Below are positions 32,994-43,226 of a DNA stretch of 64,000 nt, piece after piece. The translations under genes were made by a program, and so were the position numbers. The notes below the pieces were generated by a model. It was given only the letters and a program-made list of their open reading frames with translations. It had not been told where the DNA came from and ran no database searches. The DNA lies in NCBI GenBank assembly GCA_025454915.1, contig JALONN010000012.1:62001-126000 (forward strand), written 5' to 3'. The stretch is from Raineya sp. (GTDB lineage Bacteria; Bacteroidota; Bacteroidia; Cytophagales; Thermonemataceae). Each line of letters starts with the position of its first letter. Positions within the stretch are counted from its first letter, which is position 1.

Positions 32994-34998
32994 TGATAAA
33001 TCGAGAAAAGTTATCAACTTCACTTTCTACAACTATTTCGCCGTTGAGTTTCTCGACGGCTTTTTTTACAATGTAAAGCCCCAAGCCATTGCCTTGTGAG
33101 CTTTCTGAAGCTCTAAAAAACATTTCAAACATTCGTTGTTGATACTCCTTGGGAATACCAACACCATTATCTTCTATTGTTATTTTTACAAACTCATCTT
33201 GTTTTTCTAAAAAGACTTTTACTTGATGAGCTTTAGAAGCCATTTTTTGGAACTGAAAAGCATTTTCTAATAGATTGATTAATGTTATTTCTACGATTTC
33301 GATATCTGAAACGAAAGTATTATCAGAAAAATTAATTTCTACTTGCAGGTTATTAGCTGTTGGATTAAGTTTATCTATAATTCCGTGAACAAGTAAATCA
33401 AAGTTTATTTTACTCTTCTGAAGCTCTTTATGACTAATCAAATTAACCATGAGTAATTTATCCAACATCTTACTCATTTTTTTTGCAGTACTTTCCGTTT
33501 TATCAAAGAAAGCAAGAGCTGTGTTGTCTAATGTATCGTTTCTGCCAATATTGGCGAGCCCGACTAAAGTAGCCAAAGGTCCTCTAAAATCGTGAGAAAC
33601 ACGATACATGAATAAATCAAGTTCATCCTTGGCAATTTGTAAAGCCTCAGTGGCTGTTCGCATCTTCTCTGTTCTTTCATTGACCATTTCTTCCAACTGA
33701 TGATTAAAGACTTGTAATTCTTCATTCATTTCCTCCAATTGTTGTTGCGTTTCTGTTATTTGATGGTTTTGTAAAGTGAGCTGATGGTGTTGTTCTTGAA
33801 TGGCTTGATTTTTTGTTTTTAATAACTGGTTAATTTTTTGATTTTTATTAGAAGATATAAGTAAAAAAACAGCTAGCCCCAAACTGATAATTCCACTACT
33901 AATAGCTAACAAACTAATAGCTCTTTGTTTTTGATAGTAATGTTCTTGTGTATCCTGATTTTTTTTTAGAATTTGGTTTTCTTTATCTTGAGCTAAAATT
34001 TTTCCTTCTTGGTATTTATTTTGAAACAAGGAGCTTTGTTTATTAATCTCCGAGTTATATAGGCTATCATTGATGATACTATATTTTTTATAATAATACA
34101 ATGCTTTATCACTACTTTTTCTCTTTTCATAATATTCGGAAAAGTATAAATAAGCTTTTTCTTCAAGTTCTTTGGTCTGATTGGTTTTAGCAAGAGCCAG
34201 CCCTTCATCCAAATAACCATAAGCTTCATCCAATCTTCCTGTTTGTGTCAAAGCTCTACCCAAAGCAATAGAGGTTTCTGCAATAATAAATTTATTTTTG
34301 AGACTTTTCCGAAGAGTTAAGGCTTCTTCATAGTGCTGGATAGCTCTTGTAAAATCCTTGATATTGAAATATACGTTCCCTAAACTGTTGAGAGAATAGT
34401 GTACATCCAAAGGACTGATTCTTTTTTCTATTTCCAATGATTGATAATGATAGTCTATAGCTTTTTTATAATCACCTTTTTTTTCATAAATATCACCCAA
34501 GTTTGTATAACATACAGCTACGCCCAATAAATCTTTTGCTTTTTGACGAAGTTTAAGAGATTGTTCAAAAAATGCTATTCCTTTATCATAGTTTTTGAGT
34601 TTCACATAAACGGCACCTATGCCACTCAGGGTTTTAGCTGTTTCTTTATCATTGTATAGTTTTTCATCAATTTGAAGAGCTTTAAAGAAAAAATCCAATG
34701 AATTAACATAGTCACCCTTTACACGCATACAAATACCAAGACTATTATATGATTTGGAAATTCCAGATAAGTAGTTGATTTTTAGGGAAATATTAAGAGC
34801 TTCTTGAGCATACTGAATACCCAAATCTGATTGATTACCAGATATTCTAAAACTTAACTGATTAAGAATTTTTATTCTAAGAGTGTCGGGCTGATGCGTT
34901 TTTAACAGCATTTTTAGGCTATCCACAGGGTCTTGTGGATGAGCTTGAGAGCTATTAAAAGCCAATAAATATACAATAACAATGAAGGCTAAACGCAT
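32965..34998 (-). CDS. TPR-containing sensor histidine kinase
   Basis: A 677-residue membrane sensor. A signal peptide (MRLAFIVIVYLLAFNSSQA) precedes about seven tetratricopeptide repeats in the periplasm (for example GDYVNSLDFFFKALQIDEKL, NYDKGIAFFEQSLKL, DFTRAIQHYEEALTLRKSL). A membrane helix lies near residues 358-383, then a coiled coil, the HisKA box VSHDFRGPLATLVG (His near 465), and HATPase motifs ENAFQF, DNGVGIPKEY and NGLGLYIVKKAVEKL. No receiver domain and no adjacent regulator gene. The ATG at 34996-34998 is used; the upstream TTG gives no signal peptide. Confidence 0.9.
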   Translation of the reverse strand: MRLAFIVIVYLLAFNSSQAHPQDPVDSLKMLLKTHQPDTLRIKILNQLSFRISGNQSDLGIQYAQEALNISLKINYLSGISKSYNSLGICMRVKGDYVNSLDFFFKALQIDEKLYNDKETAKTLSGIGAVYVKLKNYDKGIAFFEQSLKLRQKAKDLLGVAVCYTNLGDIYEKKGDYKKAIDYHYQSLEIEKRISPLDVHYSLNSLGNVYFNIKDFTRAIQHYEEALTLRKSLKNKFIIAETSIALGRALTQTGRLDEAYGYLDEGLALAKTNQTKELEEKAYLYFSEYYEKRKSSDKALYYYKKYSIINDSLYNSEINKQSSLFQNKYQEGKILAQDKENQILKKNQDTQEHYYQKQRAISLLAISSGIISLGLAVFLLISSNKNQKINQLLKTKNQAIQEQHHQLTLQNHQITETQQQLEEMNEELQVFNHQLEEMVNERTEKMRTATEALQIAKDELDLFMYRVSHDFRGPLATLVGLANIGRNDTLDNTALAFFDKTESTAKKMSKMLDKLLMVNLISHKELQKSKINFDLLVHGIIDKLNPTANNLQVEINFSDNTFVSDIEIVEITLINLLENAFQFQKMASKAHQVKVFLEKQDEFVKITIEDNGVGIPKEYQQRMFEMFFRASESSQGNGLGLYIVKKAVEKLNGEIVVESEVDNFSRFIIMLPAMPEA

Positions 34999-35067
34999 AG
35001 CAAAGTTTAAATAATTGATTTTTATGAAAAATAAAAAAAACTTTGTTGTTTTCAAAACAAAAAAAAA

Positions 35068-36021
35068 TTATTCCAAACCAATATGTAATAAAGCATCTCC
35101 TGAATTGACAACAGGCATATGATTGATACCTATCACATAGCCATTTTTGGTGCTTTTTATACTATATTTTTGTGAACCATAAGGATCAGTAATATGAGCC
35201 AGTATCTGATTTTGTTTTACATAATCACCTGTGAGAACATGAAAATCAAAAATACCACCTATTTTAGCTCTTGTCCAAGATGTTTTTTGGAGAATGATAG
35301 GTTTTCTTGATAAATCAATGTCTTTATTAATTTTCATTCCCAAATGATGCATCAGTCGTTTAATACCTCGTACACCTTCTTGGATAGAAAGCTCATCTAA
35401 TCGTAAGGATTCGCCACCTTCATATACCAAAATGCTTTTTTTATTTTTTGCTGCCTCTTTTCTAAAGGATTTATCTATCAAATCTGATTCCATAATGAAT
35501 GGAGGAGCAAAATAATGAGCTAACTCTACATTCTTCTCATCGGATAATACACACCTAATTTGTGGATAATTGCTAATTTTACTACCTCCAGTATGGAAAT
35601 CTATGCCAAAATCTATGTTGGGCAGAATCTCTTTGCTTAAAATATATGCTATTTGACTTGCAATAGACCCTCCTTGACTGCCAGGGAAACTTCTATTCAG
35701 ATCCTTTCCATCTGGTAAATCTCTAGAATTTTGTAAAAATCCATAAATATTGACCAAAGGTATAGCAATAACTGTGCCTATATCAGGCATAAGGTATTTT
35801 TCGGAAATAAGCCTTCTGAGCGTTACAACACCATTGATTTCATCTCCATGGATACCTGCTGTGAGTAACAATGAATGACCTTCTTGTTTGCCTTTATACA
35901 CAAACACGGGCATATCAATCAGGGTATGAGATGGAAGTCGGGCAATGGGAATATCAATTCTACGGTAATGCCCTTTTTCTATCAAATCAAACTTTTCTTG
36001 AAAAGTAGCTTTCTTAATCAT
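35068..36021 (-). CDS. Succinylglutamate desuccinylase/aspartoacylase family protein
   Basis: A 317-residue zinc carboxypeptidase-like enzyme. Zinc ligands are visible in LLTAGIHGDEINGVVTLRR (HxxE) and in DFGIDFHTGG (His); substrate residues in RDLPDGKDLNRSFPG (the NRxFPG motif). The C-terminal part (GGIFDFHVLTGDYVKQNQIL) resembles a lipoyl-like barrel that is common in this group. It would hydrolyse an N-acyl amino acid or similar amide. It lies between the two TPR signalling proteins on the same strand, 70 nt upstream of the kinase start. ATG at 36019-36021. Confidence 0.85.
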   Translation of the reverse strand: MIKKATFQEKFDLIEKGHYRRIDIPIARLPSHTLIDMPVFVYKGKQEGHSLLLTAGIHGDEINGVVTLRRLISEKYLMPDIGTVIAIPLVNIYGFLQNSRDLPDGKDLNRSFPGSQGGSIASQIAYILSKEILPNIDFGIDFHTGGSKISNYPQIRCVLSDEKNVELAHYFAPPFIMESDLIDKSFRKEAAKNKKSILVYEGGESLRLDELSIQEGVRGIKRLMHHLGMKINKDIDLSRKPIILQKTSWTRAKIGGIFDFHVLTGDYVKQNQILAHITDPYGSQKYSIKSTKNGYVIGINHMPVVNSGDALLHIGLE

Positions 36022-36109
36022 GTTAGTTAGGCTTTTAGATATGGTATTAAACAAACCTAACTAAGATTTTATAGAAAAACAAGTATTTAGGCTTTTATCC
36101 TTTTAGCAT

Positions 36110-36136
36110 AAAAAAGCCACATTATGTGGCTTTTTT
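36110..36136 (-). terminator. Terminator of the TPR-SpoIIE gene
   Basis: AAAAAGCCACAT pairs with ATGTGGCTTTTTTT around a 3-nt loop, touching the stop codon of the TPR-SpoIIE gene. Confidence 0.75.
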
Positions 36137-38067
36137 TAAATTTCGATACCCATTACAAGAATGTCATCTGTCTGAGATTCTACTCCTTGCCAGCTTTTAA
36201 GAACAGATTCCAATTCTTGTCCTTGTAATTGGATTGGCTTCTCCTGAATTTGTTGTAAGAGATCTTTGAAACTTTTCTTAGTAAATTTCTTATTGTTATT
36301 ACTACTAAACTGATCCTGTAAACCATCAGAAGCCATGTATATTTTCTTGATGTCTTTTAAAGAATAAGTATGATTTTGGAAAGTCATGGATTCTACTTTT
36401 ACATCTCCAACCATTACTCTCTCTCCTTCTACCACATGAAGCATATCATTCTGGAAAATGTAGACAGGCGTTTTAGCACTTGCTATTTCTAAAGTATTCT
36501 TTTCATTATCAATGACACACATTGCTATCTCCATTCCACCTCCATCTTGGCTTTGGCGTAAGGCTCTTCGCATTTCATCATGAGTTTCTTGAAGTATTTT
36601 ATGAGCTTCTCTGATTTTATTATCTACAATAACTTTCTGTAATGCCATACTTCCTACAATAGAAAGCAATGCTCCTGGTACTCCATGTCCTGTGCAATCA
36701 GCTACAGCTAAAAATATTTTTTTGTCAATTTCTTTGAAAAAATAGAAATCACCACCTACTACATTCTTAGGTTTGTAAAAAATAAAGTTATTAGGTAAAG
36801 CTACATTCAGCTCAAATCGGTTGGGTAAAAAAGCCTTTTGAATACGAGATGCATAACGGATACTGGCTTCAATATCTTCATTCTTTTTGGCAATAGTATC
36901 CATACTTGTCTTCAAATCATCTTGAGTCTTGCTAAGTTTTTTATTATTTCTAAATAAAAAAGTAGAGAATATAGATGAAACAATCAAACCAACTACAACC
37001 AAAGCTATAATAATGTAAGTATTTTGTTGTCTTTGGTTTAATAAATCAATTTGAGCTTTATTTTGCTCATCTTGGAACGAGGTTGTTAAATAATTAATAT
37101 CTTTAGAAAGTCTATCATTATAAATTTCTTCCTGAAGAGATAAGAATTTATCTTGATATACAACAGCAGCTTCATAGCTCTTAGTAGATTTGGCAATGTT
37201 TACAAGTACCTCATAGGAGTCCTTTTGATATACTTTATCACCAACCTTTTCTACAATTTGTAGAGCTTTTTTTGCATTTTCTTCGGATTCTTTATATTTC
37301 TCCAATCTTAAGTCTATTCTAGCTATACCAATAAGAGCAGTAGCCATGCCTCTTGCATCATTGAAACTTTTTGCAAACTCATAGGCTTGTTTGTAGGAGC
37401 TGATAGCGTCTTCCATTTTACCTTGAACTTCATAAATTTTACTGATATTTTCAATGGAAGCAGCAATAGCTTTTTTATCGTTGATACGTTTACGAATTTC
37501 TAAAGCTTTCAAATGTTCATCAAGTGCTTTATCGTATTCTTTCAAATCTTTATACAATTTCCCAAAACTATTGTGAGCATAAGCAACCAGAATATCATTC
37601 TGGTTGATAGTTCCTGCATCCAAAGCTTTTTTAAAGTATTCTTCTGCTTGTTTATAGTTTTTTTGTAAACGATAGATTTCTCCAATATTGTTATAAGAAT
37701 GCCCTTCAGCTTCAGTATCTTGGGTTCTTTTGCTTTCTGTAACACCATCAAAGAAAAATTCTAATGCTTTACTATGTTCGCCAATATTTTTATAGTTTAC
37801 ACCAATAAAACTTAGACTCTTATTGATGCCTTTATCATAATTCAGTTCTTTGGCTAAGCCTAATGCAAATTTTCCATAAGTTACCCCCAATTTTGGGTTG
37901 TTATTTCTATATTCCCAAGAGATTTGATTGAGAATATCTACTTTCTCTGTTGTCTTGTCTTTGACTTTATTGAGTTTATCAAGAAGAGTTCCTAACTCAT
38001 CTTTTTGTTGGGCATAAAGATTTGTACAAATTAGTGCAGATAATAATAAACTGAATAATATTTTCAT
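36136..38067 (-). CDS. TPR-containing SpoIIE (PP2C-type) phosphatase
   Basis: A 643-residue sensor built like the nearby histidine kinase but with another output. It has a signal peptide (MKILFSLLLSALICTNLYAQ), seven or so TPRs (SKALEFFFDGV, NYKQAEEYFKKALDAG, EYDKALDEHLKALEIRKRI), a membrane helix near residues 345-370, a short coiled coil and a SpoIIE domain: VVGGDFYFFKEI, VADCTGHGVPGALLSIVGSM, YMASDGLQDQ and the closing SQTDDILVMGI. The aspartates for metal binding are kept. Such phosphatases usually act on anti-sigma antagonists; no partner is adjacent. ATG at 38065-38067; the longer frame starts at TTG. Confidence 0.9.
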   Translation of the reverse strand: MKILFSLLLSALICTNLYAQQKDELGTLLDKLNKVKDKTTEKVDILNQISWEYRNNNPKLGVTYGKFALGLAKELNYDKGINKSLSFIGVNYKNIGEHSKALEFFFDGVTESKRTQDTEAEGHSYNNIGEIYRLQKNYKQAEEYFKKALDAGTINQNDILVAYAHNSFGKLYKDLKEYDKALDEHLKALEIRKRINDKKAIAASIENISKIYEVQGKMEDAISSYKQAYEFAKSFNDARGMATALIGIARIDLRLEKYKESEENAKKALQIVEKVGDKVYQKDSYEVLVNIAKSTKSYEAAVVYQDKFLSLQEEIYNDRLSKDINYLTTSFQDEQNKAQIDLLNQRQQNTYIIIALVVVGLIVSSIFSTFLFRNNKKLSKTQDDLKTSMDTIAKKNEDIEASIRYASRIQKAFLPNRFELNVALPNNFIFYKPKNVVGGDFYFFKEIDKKIFLAVADCTGHGVPGALLSIVGSMALQKVIVDNKIREAHKILQETHDEMRRALRQSQDGGGMEIAMCVIDNEKNTLEIASAKTPVYIFQNDMLHVVEGERVMVGDVKVESMTFQNHTYSLKDIKKIYMASDGLQDQFSSNNNKKFTKKSFKDLLQQIQEKPIQLQGQELESVLKSWQGVESQTDDILVMGIEI

Positions 38068-38164
38068 GTTCTTGATTGTAAGATTATTAGGATGCAAATT
38101 TATACCATTCTATTTAGATATAAAAGAGTTTAAGTAGAAAGTTTTAAGTAGGTTCTTCAAGAAA

Positions 38165-38638
38165 TTAGGAAAAATTATAAATCCAGTCTATATGCATATT
38201 TACCCAATCATGTTTGTTTAAATTTATTTCATCCCAGTCTCCAAAGCAAAGCTTTTTTAGGGATAGACTGTTGTTTGTTAATGTAAATTCAGCATAGAAA
38301 GGGTCTAAACCACTTTTATTAATTTTATAAAAAATGGGTGTTTCAAGCCAGTAAATAACACCCCAGAACTTCAAGATTTGATAATTTTCTACAATAATTT
38401 TTTTTGTTAGAACATCATCTGCACAAAAATATAGACCATTGTTCGTATCATGAATATTAATAAGAACATCACAAAGAGCTGCTAACCAATTTGCTGTATG
38501 TTCATCTTGAAAATAACTTATCTCTACATTACCCTGATGTACAAACATAGGTGCTAGATACTCTTCTAAGGCTTCTATGATTTCCTTTTTAGATTTTTTA
38601 GCCTTTTTTTGAATAAATTGTTGTTTCTGTTTTTTCAT
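38165..38638 (-). CDS. Hypothetical cytoplasmic protein
   Basis: A 157-residue protein starting with a Lys-rich stretch (MKKQKQQFIQKKAKKSKKEI), followed by a folded part with conserved-looking aromatic residues (WLAALCDVLINIHDTNNGLYF, KFWGVIYWLETPIFY, WVNMHIDWIYNF). No motif, signal or membrane segment was recognised. The ATG at 38636-38638 is chosen over a TTG three codons upstream. It lies between the SH3 lipoprotein terminator and the TPR-SpoIIE gene on the same strand. The 97-base gap after it shows no clear element. Confidence 0.55.
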   Translation of the reverse strand: MKKQKQQFIQKKAKKSKKEIIEALEEYLAPMFVHQGNVEISYFQDEHTANWLAALCDVLINIHDTNNGLYFCADDVLTKKIIVENYQILKFWGVIYWLETPIFYKINKSGLDPFYAEFTLTNNSLSLKKLCFGDWDEINLNKHDWVNMHIDWIYNFS

Positions 38639-38653
38639 AGTTTTCAATAAAAA

Positions 38654-38680
38654 ATCAGCTAAATCATTGATTTAGCTGAT
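38654..38680 (-). terminator. Terminator of the SH3 lipoprotein gene
   Basis: ATCAGCTAAATC pairs with GATTTAGCTGAT around ATT. On the minus strand the hairpin is followed by TTTTTTATT. Confidence 0.75.
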
Positions 38681-38703
38681 GGGTAAAGAATAAAATATCT
38701 TGA

Positions 38704-39642
38704 TTAACAACCTTCTGTAACAATTTCTAAGAACTCTCCAAAAGCCCAGCCTTCACTTTTTCCATAACGAACTTTGTACCATACACCACCATTTTCATCT
38801 GTATAAACATTATCAGGATTTTCCATATTTGGATCAGTGGGAGGCATCAGATATACTTCTTTTCCAAAAGGAATAACCTTTATTTTCTCACTTTCTTTGT
38901 CAGGTTCTGTACGTAAAGTAAGTCCAGATTTTGCTGTAATAGTAGCTGTGGATAAATTGATGTATGGACTAAATAAAAAGCCCTCTTTTTTTCCATAACG
39001 AACCCTGCACCACACTCCATACATTCCATCAATCTCTTTAGAATCTTCCATATATTCTAAAACGCCTACTTCTTCATTCTGAGGGATAACAGTTATTTTT
39101 TCAGATCTTGGGGTAGGGGCTTTGCGAAGTGTAAGCCCTGAGGGTGCTGTAATCAGACCTTTTTGAATAACACTCGATAAATCTGTCTCTGTTCCACCAG
39201 CACCTTCTGTTTCGGCATCAGCGTCGTTGGTAGCTTCTACTTTAGCTCCTTTTTTGAGATAAGCTCCAAAAGCCCAACCTTCTTTTTTTCCAAATTGAAC
39301 TTTGTACCAAGAGGCTGTTTTGCCTTTGATAGTTGCTTTTTCACCTTCCTCAATAATTCTGACAATGGTATTGGTAGGTAATAAAGTTACCAGTTTACTT
39401 TTTCCTGAAGGTTTTGCTCTTAAACTCAGACCTGTTTTGGCAATAACTACAGCCTTATCATCATCAGTAGCATCTTTTTCATCTTCATTAGATGAGGTAT
39501 TGTTATCTTTAGCTGTTTCACCAGAAGTTTGGTTACTCTCTGTTTTTTCAGGGGCTTTTTCTGATTCTTTAGAATCTTTTTTACAGCCCGAAAGCAATAG
39601 AGCTAAACAAAGTGTTGAGGCAAGAGCATAATTTAATTTCAT
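38704..39642 (-). CDS. Lipoprotein with three bacterial SH3 domains
   Basis: A 312-residue lipoprotein: MKLNYALASTLCLALLLSGC has the lipobox LSGC. A linker rich in Glu, Ser and Thr follows (residues 22-65), then three SH3b repeats, each with the pattern GLxLRxxP...WYKVxFGKxEGWAF: about residues 70-125, 160-225 and 232-305. SH3b domains usually bind peptidoglycan peptides or cell-surface ligands. It is probably anchored in a membrane with the repeats in the periplasm. No enzyme domain is fused. Confidence 0.85.
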   Translation of the reverse strand: MKLNYALASTLCLALLLSGCKKDSKESEKAPEKTESNQTSGETAKDNNTSSNEDEKDATDDDKAVVIAKTGLSLRAKPSGKSKLVTLLPTNTIVRIIEEGEKATIKGKTASWYKVQFGKKEGWAFGAYLKKGAKVEATNDADAETEGAGGTETDLSSVIQKGLITAPSGLTLRKAPTPRSEKITVIPQNEEVGVLEYMEDSKEIDGMYGVWCRVRYGKKEGFLFSPYINLSTATITAKSGLTLRTEPDKESEKIKVIPFGKEVYLMPPTDPNMENPDNVYTDENGGVWYKVRYGKSEGWAFGEFLEIVTEGC

Positions 39643-39721
39643 AAATTGTTGATTTAAAAGAGTGTATCTTAAAAAATGAGATACAACAAAATTAAATGAA
39701 TTTATGAAAAAAGCAACTGAA

Positions 39722-42700
39722 TTATCCTAAAACCTTTTCCAATATCTCAATAGCTTGTGAAATCTTTTTAACTTCCTCAAAAATCATCAATTGACGCTTG
39801 TTAAGCTCTTTAAGTTTAGCTGATTTAGGATTTTTCTGTAAAAAATCAATGACCTTCCCAAATCTTTCAGAATTGTAGTACTCTTGCTTTTCAGAACTCG
39901 GAAACTGCCCTTTGAGAGTTTGTCCTTTCAGAATTAACTTTTCAAAGCCAATTTTTTCTGCCAGCCAACGCAAACGAACTGTTTCTACCAAATCTTCAAC
40001 TTCTTTGGGAAGTTTGCCAAAACGGTCTGTGAGTCTTTTCTGAAATTTATCTAATTCTTCTTCATTTTTTACATTATCAAGTTCATTATATAAAGAAAGC
40101 CTTTCAGAAATACTCTGCACATAATAATCAGGAATGAGCATTTGCAAATCTGTTTCTATTATACAGTCTGTAAGCAGCTCTTTTGTGGTCATTTCTTTGA
40201 AAAACAGATCTTTAAATTCACTTTCTTTAAGTTCAGAAATGGCTTCATCCAGAATTTTATGGTAGGCTTCAAAACCCAAATCGTTGATAAATCCACTTTG
40301 TTCAGCTCCTAAAAGGTCACCAGCTCCTCTAATATCTAAATCTCGCATGGCTACTTTAAAACCATCTCCAAGCTCCGAAAACTCTTCAAGCGTTTTCAAG
40401 CGTTTCTGGGCATCATTGGTCAGTGAAAGCATGGAAGGCACAAGTAAATAGCAATACGCTTTTTTGTTGGAACGCCCCACACGTCCACGCATTTGGTGTA
40501 AATCTGAAAGCCCAAACATGTGAGCATGATTGATAATGATGGTATTAGCATTGGGAATGTCAAGTCCTGATTCGATAATGTTTGTAGAAAGCAATACATC
40601 ATAATCACCTTCAATAAAACGCATCATGGTTTTTTCAAGAATACTTCCCTCCATTTGTCCATGAGCAATGCCAATACGAGCATCAGGGACAAGTTTTAAA
40701 ATCATATTCCCCAGACTTTCAATATCTTTGATACGATTGTGTACAAAAAATACCTGTCCGCCACGTCTCAATTCGTTACTGACAACATCTCTAATAAAAT
40801 CTTCTTTAAAGACATGCATTTCGGTGGTTACGGGTTGTCTGTTGGGTGGAGGTGTACTAATCACAGATAAATCTCTTGCTCCCATCAGAGAAAAATGAAG
40901 GGTACGAGGAATGGGTGTTGCTGTAAGGGTCAGACTATCAATGTTTAAACGAAACTCTTTGAGACGTTCTTTGGCTTTCACGCCAAATTTTTGTTCTTCA
41001 TCAATAATCATAATACCCAAATCTTTAAACTTTACATCTTCATTTAAAATTCGGTGTGTACCAATGAGTATGTCTACTTTGCCTTCAGCTACATTTTTAA
41101 GTGTTTCTTTAATCTCTTTGGTAGTTCTGAAACGATTGATATAATCCACTCGGCATGGAAAACGGGAAAGTCTTTCAGCAAATGTACGATAATGTTGCAT
41201 TGCCAGAATGGTAGTAGGGACAAGCACAGCAGCCTGTTTTCCATTACAAACAGCTTTGAAGGCAGCCCTGATAGCTACTTCTGTTTTTCCAAAACCTACA
41301 TCTCCACAAACAAGCCTGTCCATAGGATGTGGTTGTTCCATATCAGCTTTTACATCGGCAGTGGCTTTGGCTTGGTCTGGAGTATCTTCATAAATAAAGG
41401 AACTCTCCAGCTCTGCCTGCATAAAATCGTCAGAAGCAAATGCAAAGCCTAGAGCTGCTTTTCGTTTGGCATACAAACCAATTAAATCCTTGGCAATATC
41501 TTTTACCTTATTTTTAACTTTAGCTTTTTTGTTTTCCCACTCCTGACTACCCAGTTTACTGATGCTGGGGGGTGTACCTTCGGAAGCAGAAAAACGAGAA
41601 ATTTTGTGTAGAGAATGAATATTGACATATAGCAAATCGTCATCTCTGTAGACCAGACGTACCATTTCTTGCAAATTTCCATTGACTTCTCGTTTTTCAA
41701 GTCCTGCAAAACGCCCAATTCCGTAGTCAATGTGAGTAACAAAGTCACCAGGTTTTAAAGATTGTAATTCTTTGAGTGTAAGAGCTTTCGATTTAGAAAA
41801 ACGCTGTTGTGTTTTATATCTGTAAAAACGCTCAAAAATTTGATGGTCAGTAAAACAGACAATTTGTGTGTTGGGATCAATGAAGCCCTCTTGGAGAGAA
41901 ATAGCTAAATTTTGTACTTTTAAACTGGGCTTAATTTCCTCAAAAATACTTCTTAGGCGTTCTGTCTGCTTGACAGAATCGGAGGCAATCAGGTTTGTAA
42001 AGTGCTGAAATTGGTACTGATGTAAGGTATCTGCAAGTAACTGAAAATCTTTATTGAATGAAGGCTGTGTCTGTGTTTTATATTCAATACTAGGAGCATT
42101 CTTAAAATGAAAATTTCTGCCAAATTCTACACAAAAAAACTCCAACAATAATTTTTTGAAATTATCTTTTGTTTCAAAAAGAACTTCGGGGTTGGCAATA
42201 ACTTGTGTCTGATTACTTACTGCCAAAATTGCTTCAAAATTGGCTTGTACTTTTTCAAAACATTTTTCAATTACTTCAATACTTAAAGTGACGTTTTTGA
42301 GCCAAATAGTGCTATTCTTAGGAATAAATTCTAAAAATGATTCTCGTTTTTCTTGAAGTAGTTTGGTTTGAGTATTAGGAACAATAATGGCTTGTTCACA
42401 AGGTTCTAAAGAGAGCTGCGAGTCAGGATTGAAAGTACGGATACTCTCAATTTCATCTCCAAAAAGTTCTATTCTGAAAGGAAATTCACTAGCAAACGAA
42501 AAAATATCAATAATTCCCCCACGAATGGCAAATTGTCCTGCTTCATAAACAAAATCTGTTTTCTCAAAATCGTATTCTATCAAAAGTTCACTGATAAAAT
42601 CCAAATCCAAGTTTTCACCTATTCTAGCTGTGTAGGTATGCTCTAAAAGAGTTTGTTTATTAACAACTTTTTCTGAAAGAGCTTCGGGATAGGTAACTAT

Positions 42701-43108
42701 CAACAAACCTTTTGCCTTCTCCTGAAAGGTATTAAGAGGTGATAATTTTTTATTGAGTTGTGAGATAGCATTCAAAACCTCAGCTCTTTGAAGAACATTG
42801 GCATTTTCTATTTCTTCATAATGATAAGGACGTTTGTAAGAGGTCGGAAAAAACAAAATATCTTTTTGAGTACCTAACAAATTTTGCAAATCATAATGAA
42901 AATAGGCTGCTTCCTCTTTATCATGCAATACATAAATATGATTTGTTTCAGGGTTTTTCTGATGAACAGTAGCAGCTATCACAGCGTCAATACTTCCCTG
43001 CAAACCCTTGATTTGCAATCGATTTTGTTCTTTATTTTCTAAGTACTGAGCAATAGACTGAATCAGTCCGTCTTCTTTATAGAGATGTAGAAGGTCTTGC
43101 GTTTTCAA
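39722..43108 (-). CDS. mfd: Transcription-repair coupling factor Mfd
   Basis: Mfd pushes stalled RNA polymerase off DNA lesions and recruits UvrA. The 1128-residue protein has the N-terminal UvrB-like domains (FAIRGGIIDIFSF), the RNAP-interacting CarD-like module (LKPGDFVTHIDYGIGRFAGL), helicase motif I GDVGFGKTEVAIRAAFKA, DEEQKFGVKAKERLK, TATPIPRTL, and the MRGRVGRSNKKAYCYLL and AEQSGFINDLGFEAYHKIL motifs of the TRG/C-terminal region. Length is standard. A -7-like TATTTTTG lies on the minus strand at 43139-43146. Downstream is the SH3 lipoprotein gene, with 79 bases between. Confidence 0.97.
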   Translation of the reverse strand: MKTQDLLHLYKEDGLIQSIAQYLENKEQNRLQIKGLQGSIDAVIAATVHQKNPETNHIYVLHDKEEAAYFHYDLQNLLGTQKDILFFPTSYKRPYHYEEIENANVLQRAEVLNAISQLNKKLSPLNTFQEKAKGLLIVTYPEALSEKVVNKQTLLEHTYTARIGENLDLDFISELLIEYDFEKTDFVYEAGQFAIRGGIIDIFSFASEFPFRIELFGDEIESIRTFNPDSQLSLEPCEQAIIVPNTQTKLLQEKRESFLEFIPKNSTIWLKNVTLSIEVIEKCFEKVQANFEAILAVSNQTQVIANPEVLFETKDNFKKLLLEFFCVEFGRNFHFKNAPSIEYKTQTQPSFNKDFQLLADTLHQYQFQHFTNLIASDSVKQTERLRSIFEEIKPSLKVQNLAISLQEGFIDPNTQIVCFTDHQIFERFYRYKTQQRFSKSKALTLKELQSLKPGDFVTHIDYGIGRFAGLEKREVNGNLQEMVRLVYRDDDLLYVNIHSLHKISRFSASEGTPPSISKLGSQEWENKKAKVKNKVKDIAKDLIGLYAKRKAALGFAFASDDFMQAELESSFIYEDTPDQAKATADVKADMEQPHPMDRLVCGDVGFGKTEVAIRAAFKAVCNGKQAAVLVPTTILAMQHYRTFAERLSRFPCRVDYINRFRTTKEIKETLKNVAEGKVDILIGTHRILNEDVKFKDLGIMIIDEEQKFGVKAKERLKEFRLNIDSLTLTATPIPRTLHFSLMGARDLSVISTPPPNRQPVTTEMHVFKEDFIRDVVSNELRRGGQVFFVHNRIKDIESLGNMILKLVPDARIGIAHGQMEGSILEKTMMRFIEGDYDVLLSTNIIESGLDIPNANTIIINHAHMFGLSDLHQMRGRVGRSNKKAYCYLLVPSMLSLTNDAQKRLKTLEEFSELGDGFKVAMRDLDIRGAGDLLGAEQSGFINDLGFEAYHKILDEAISELKESEFKDLFFKEMTTKELLTDCIIETDLQMLIPDYYVQSISERLSLYNELDNVKNEEELDKFQKRLTDRFGKLPKEVEDLVETVRLRWLAEKIGFEKLILKGQTLKGQFPSSEKQEYYNSERFGKVIDFLQKNPKSAKLKELNKRQLMIFEEVKKISQAIEILEKVLG

Positions 43109-43226
43109 GGCAATAAATCTTTAGAGGTTGATTTTTTACAAAAATAATATAAAAAACAGGATTTTTGTTTCAGTTCTTTTGCCATAACAGACCGATTTTT
43201 TTAATTTGCTTGCCCAAATGATATTT

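Noticed and set aside
40668..41452. Plus-strand open frames within mfd
   Set aside because: They overlap the conserved helicase part of mfd in full and show no recognisable protein pattern.
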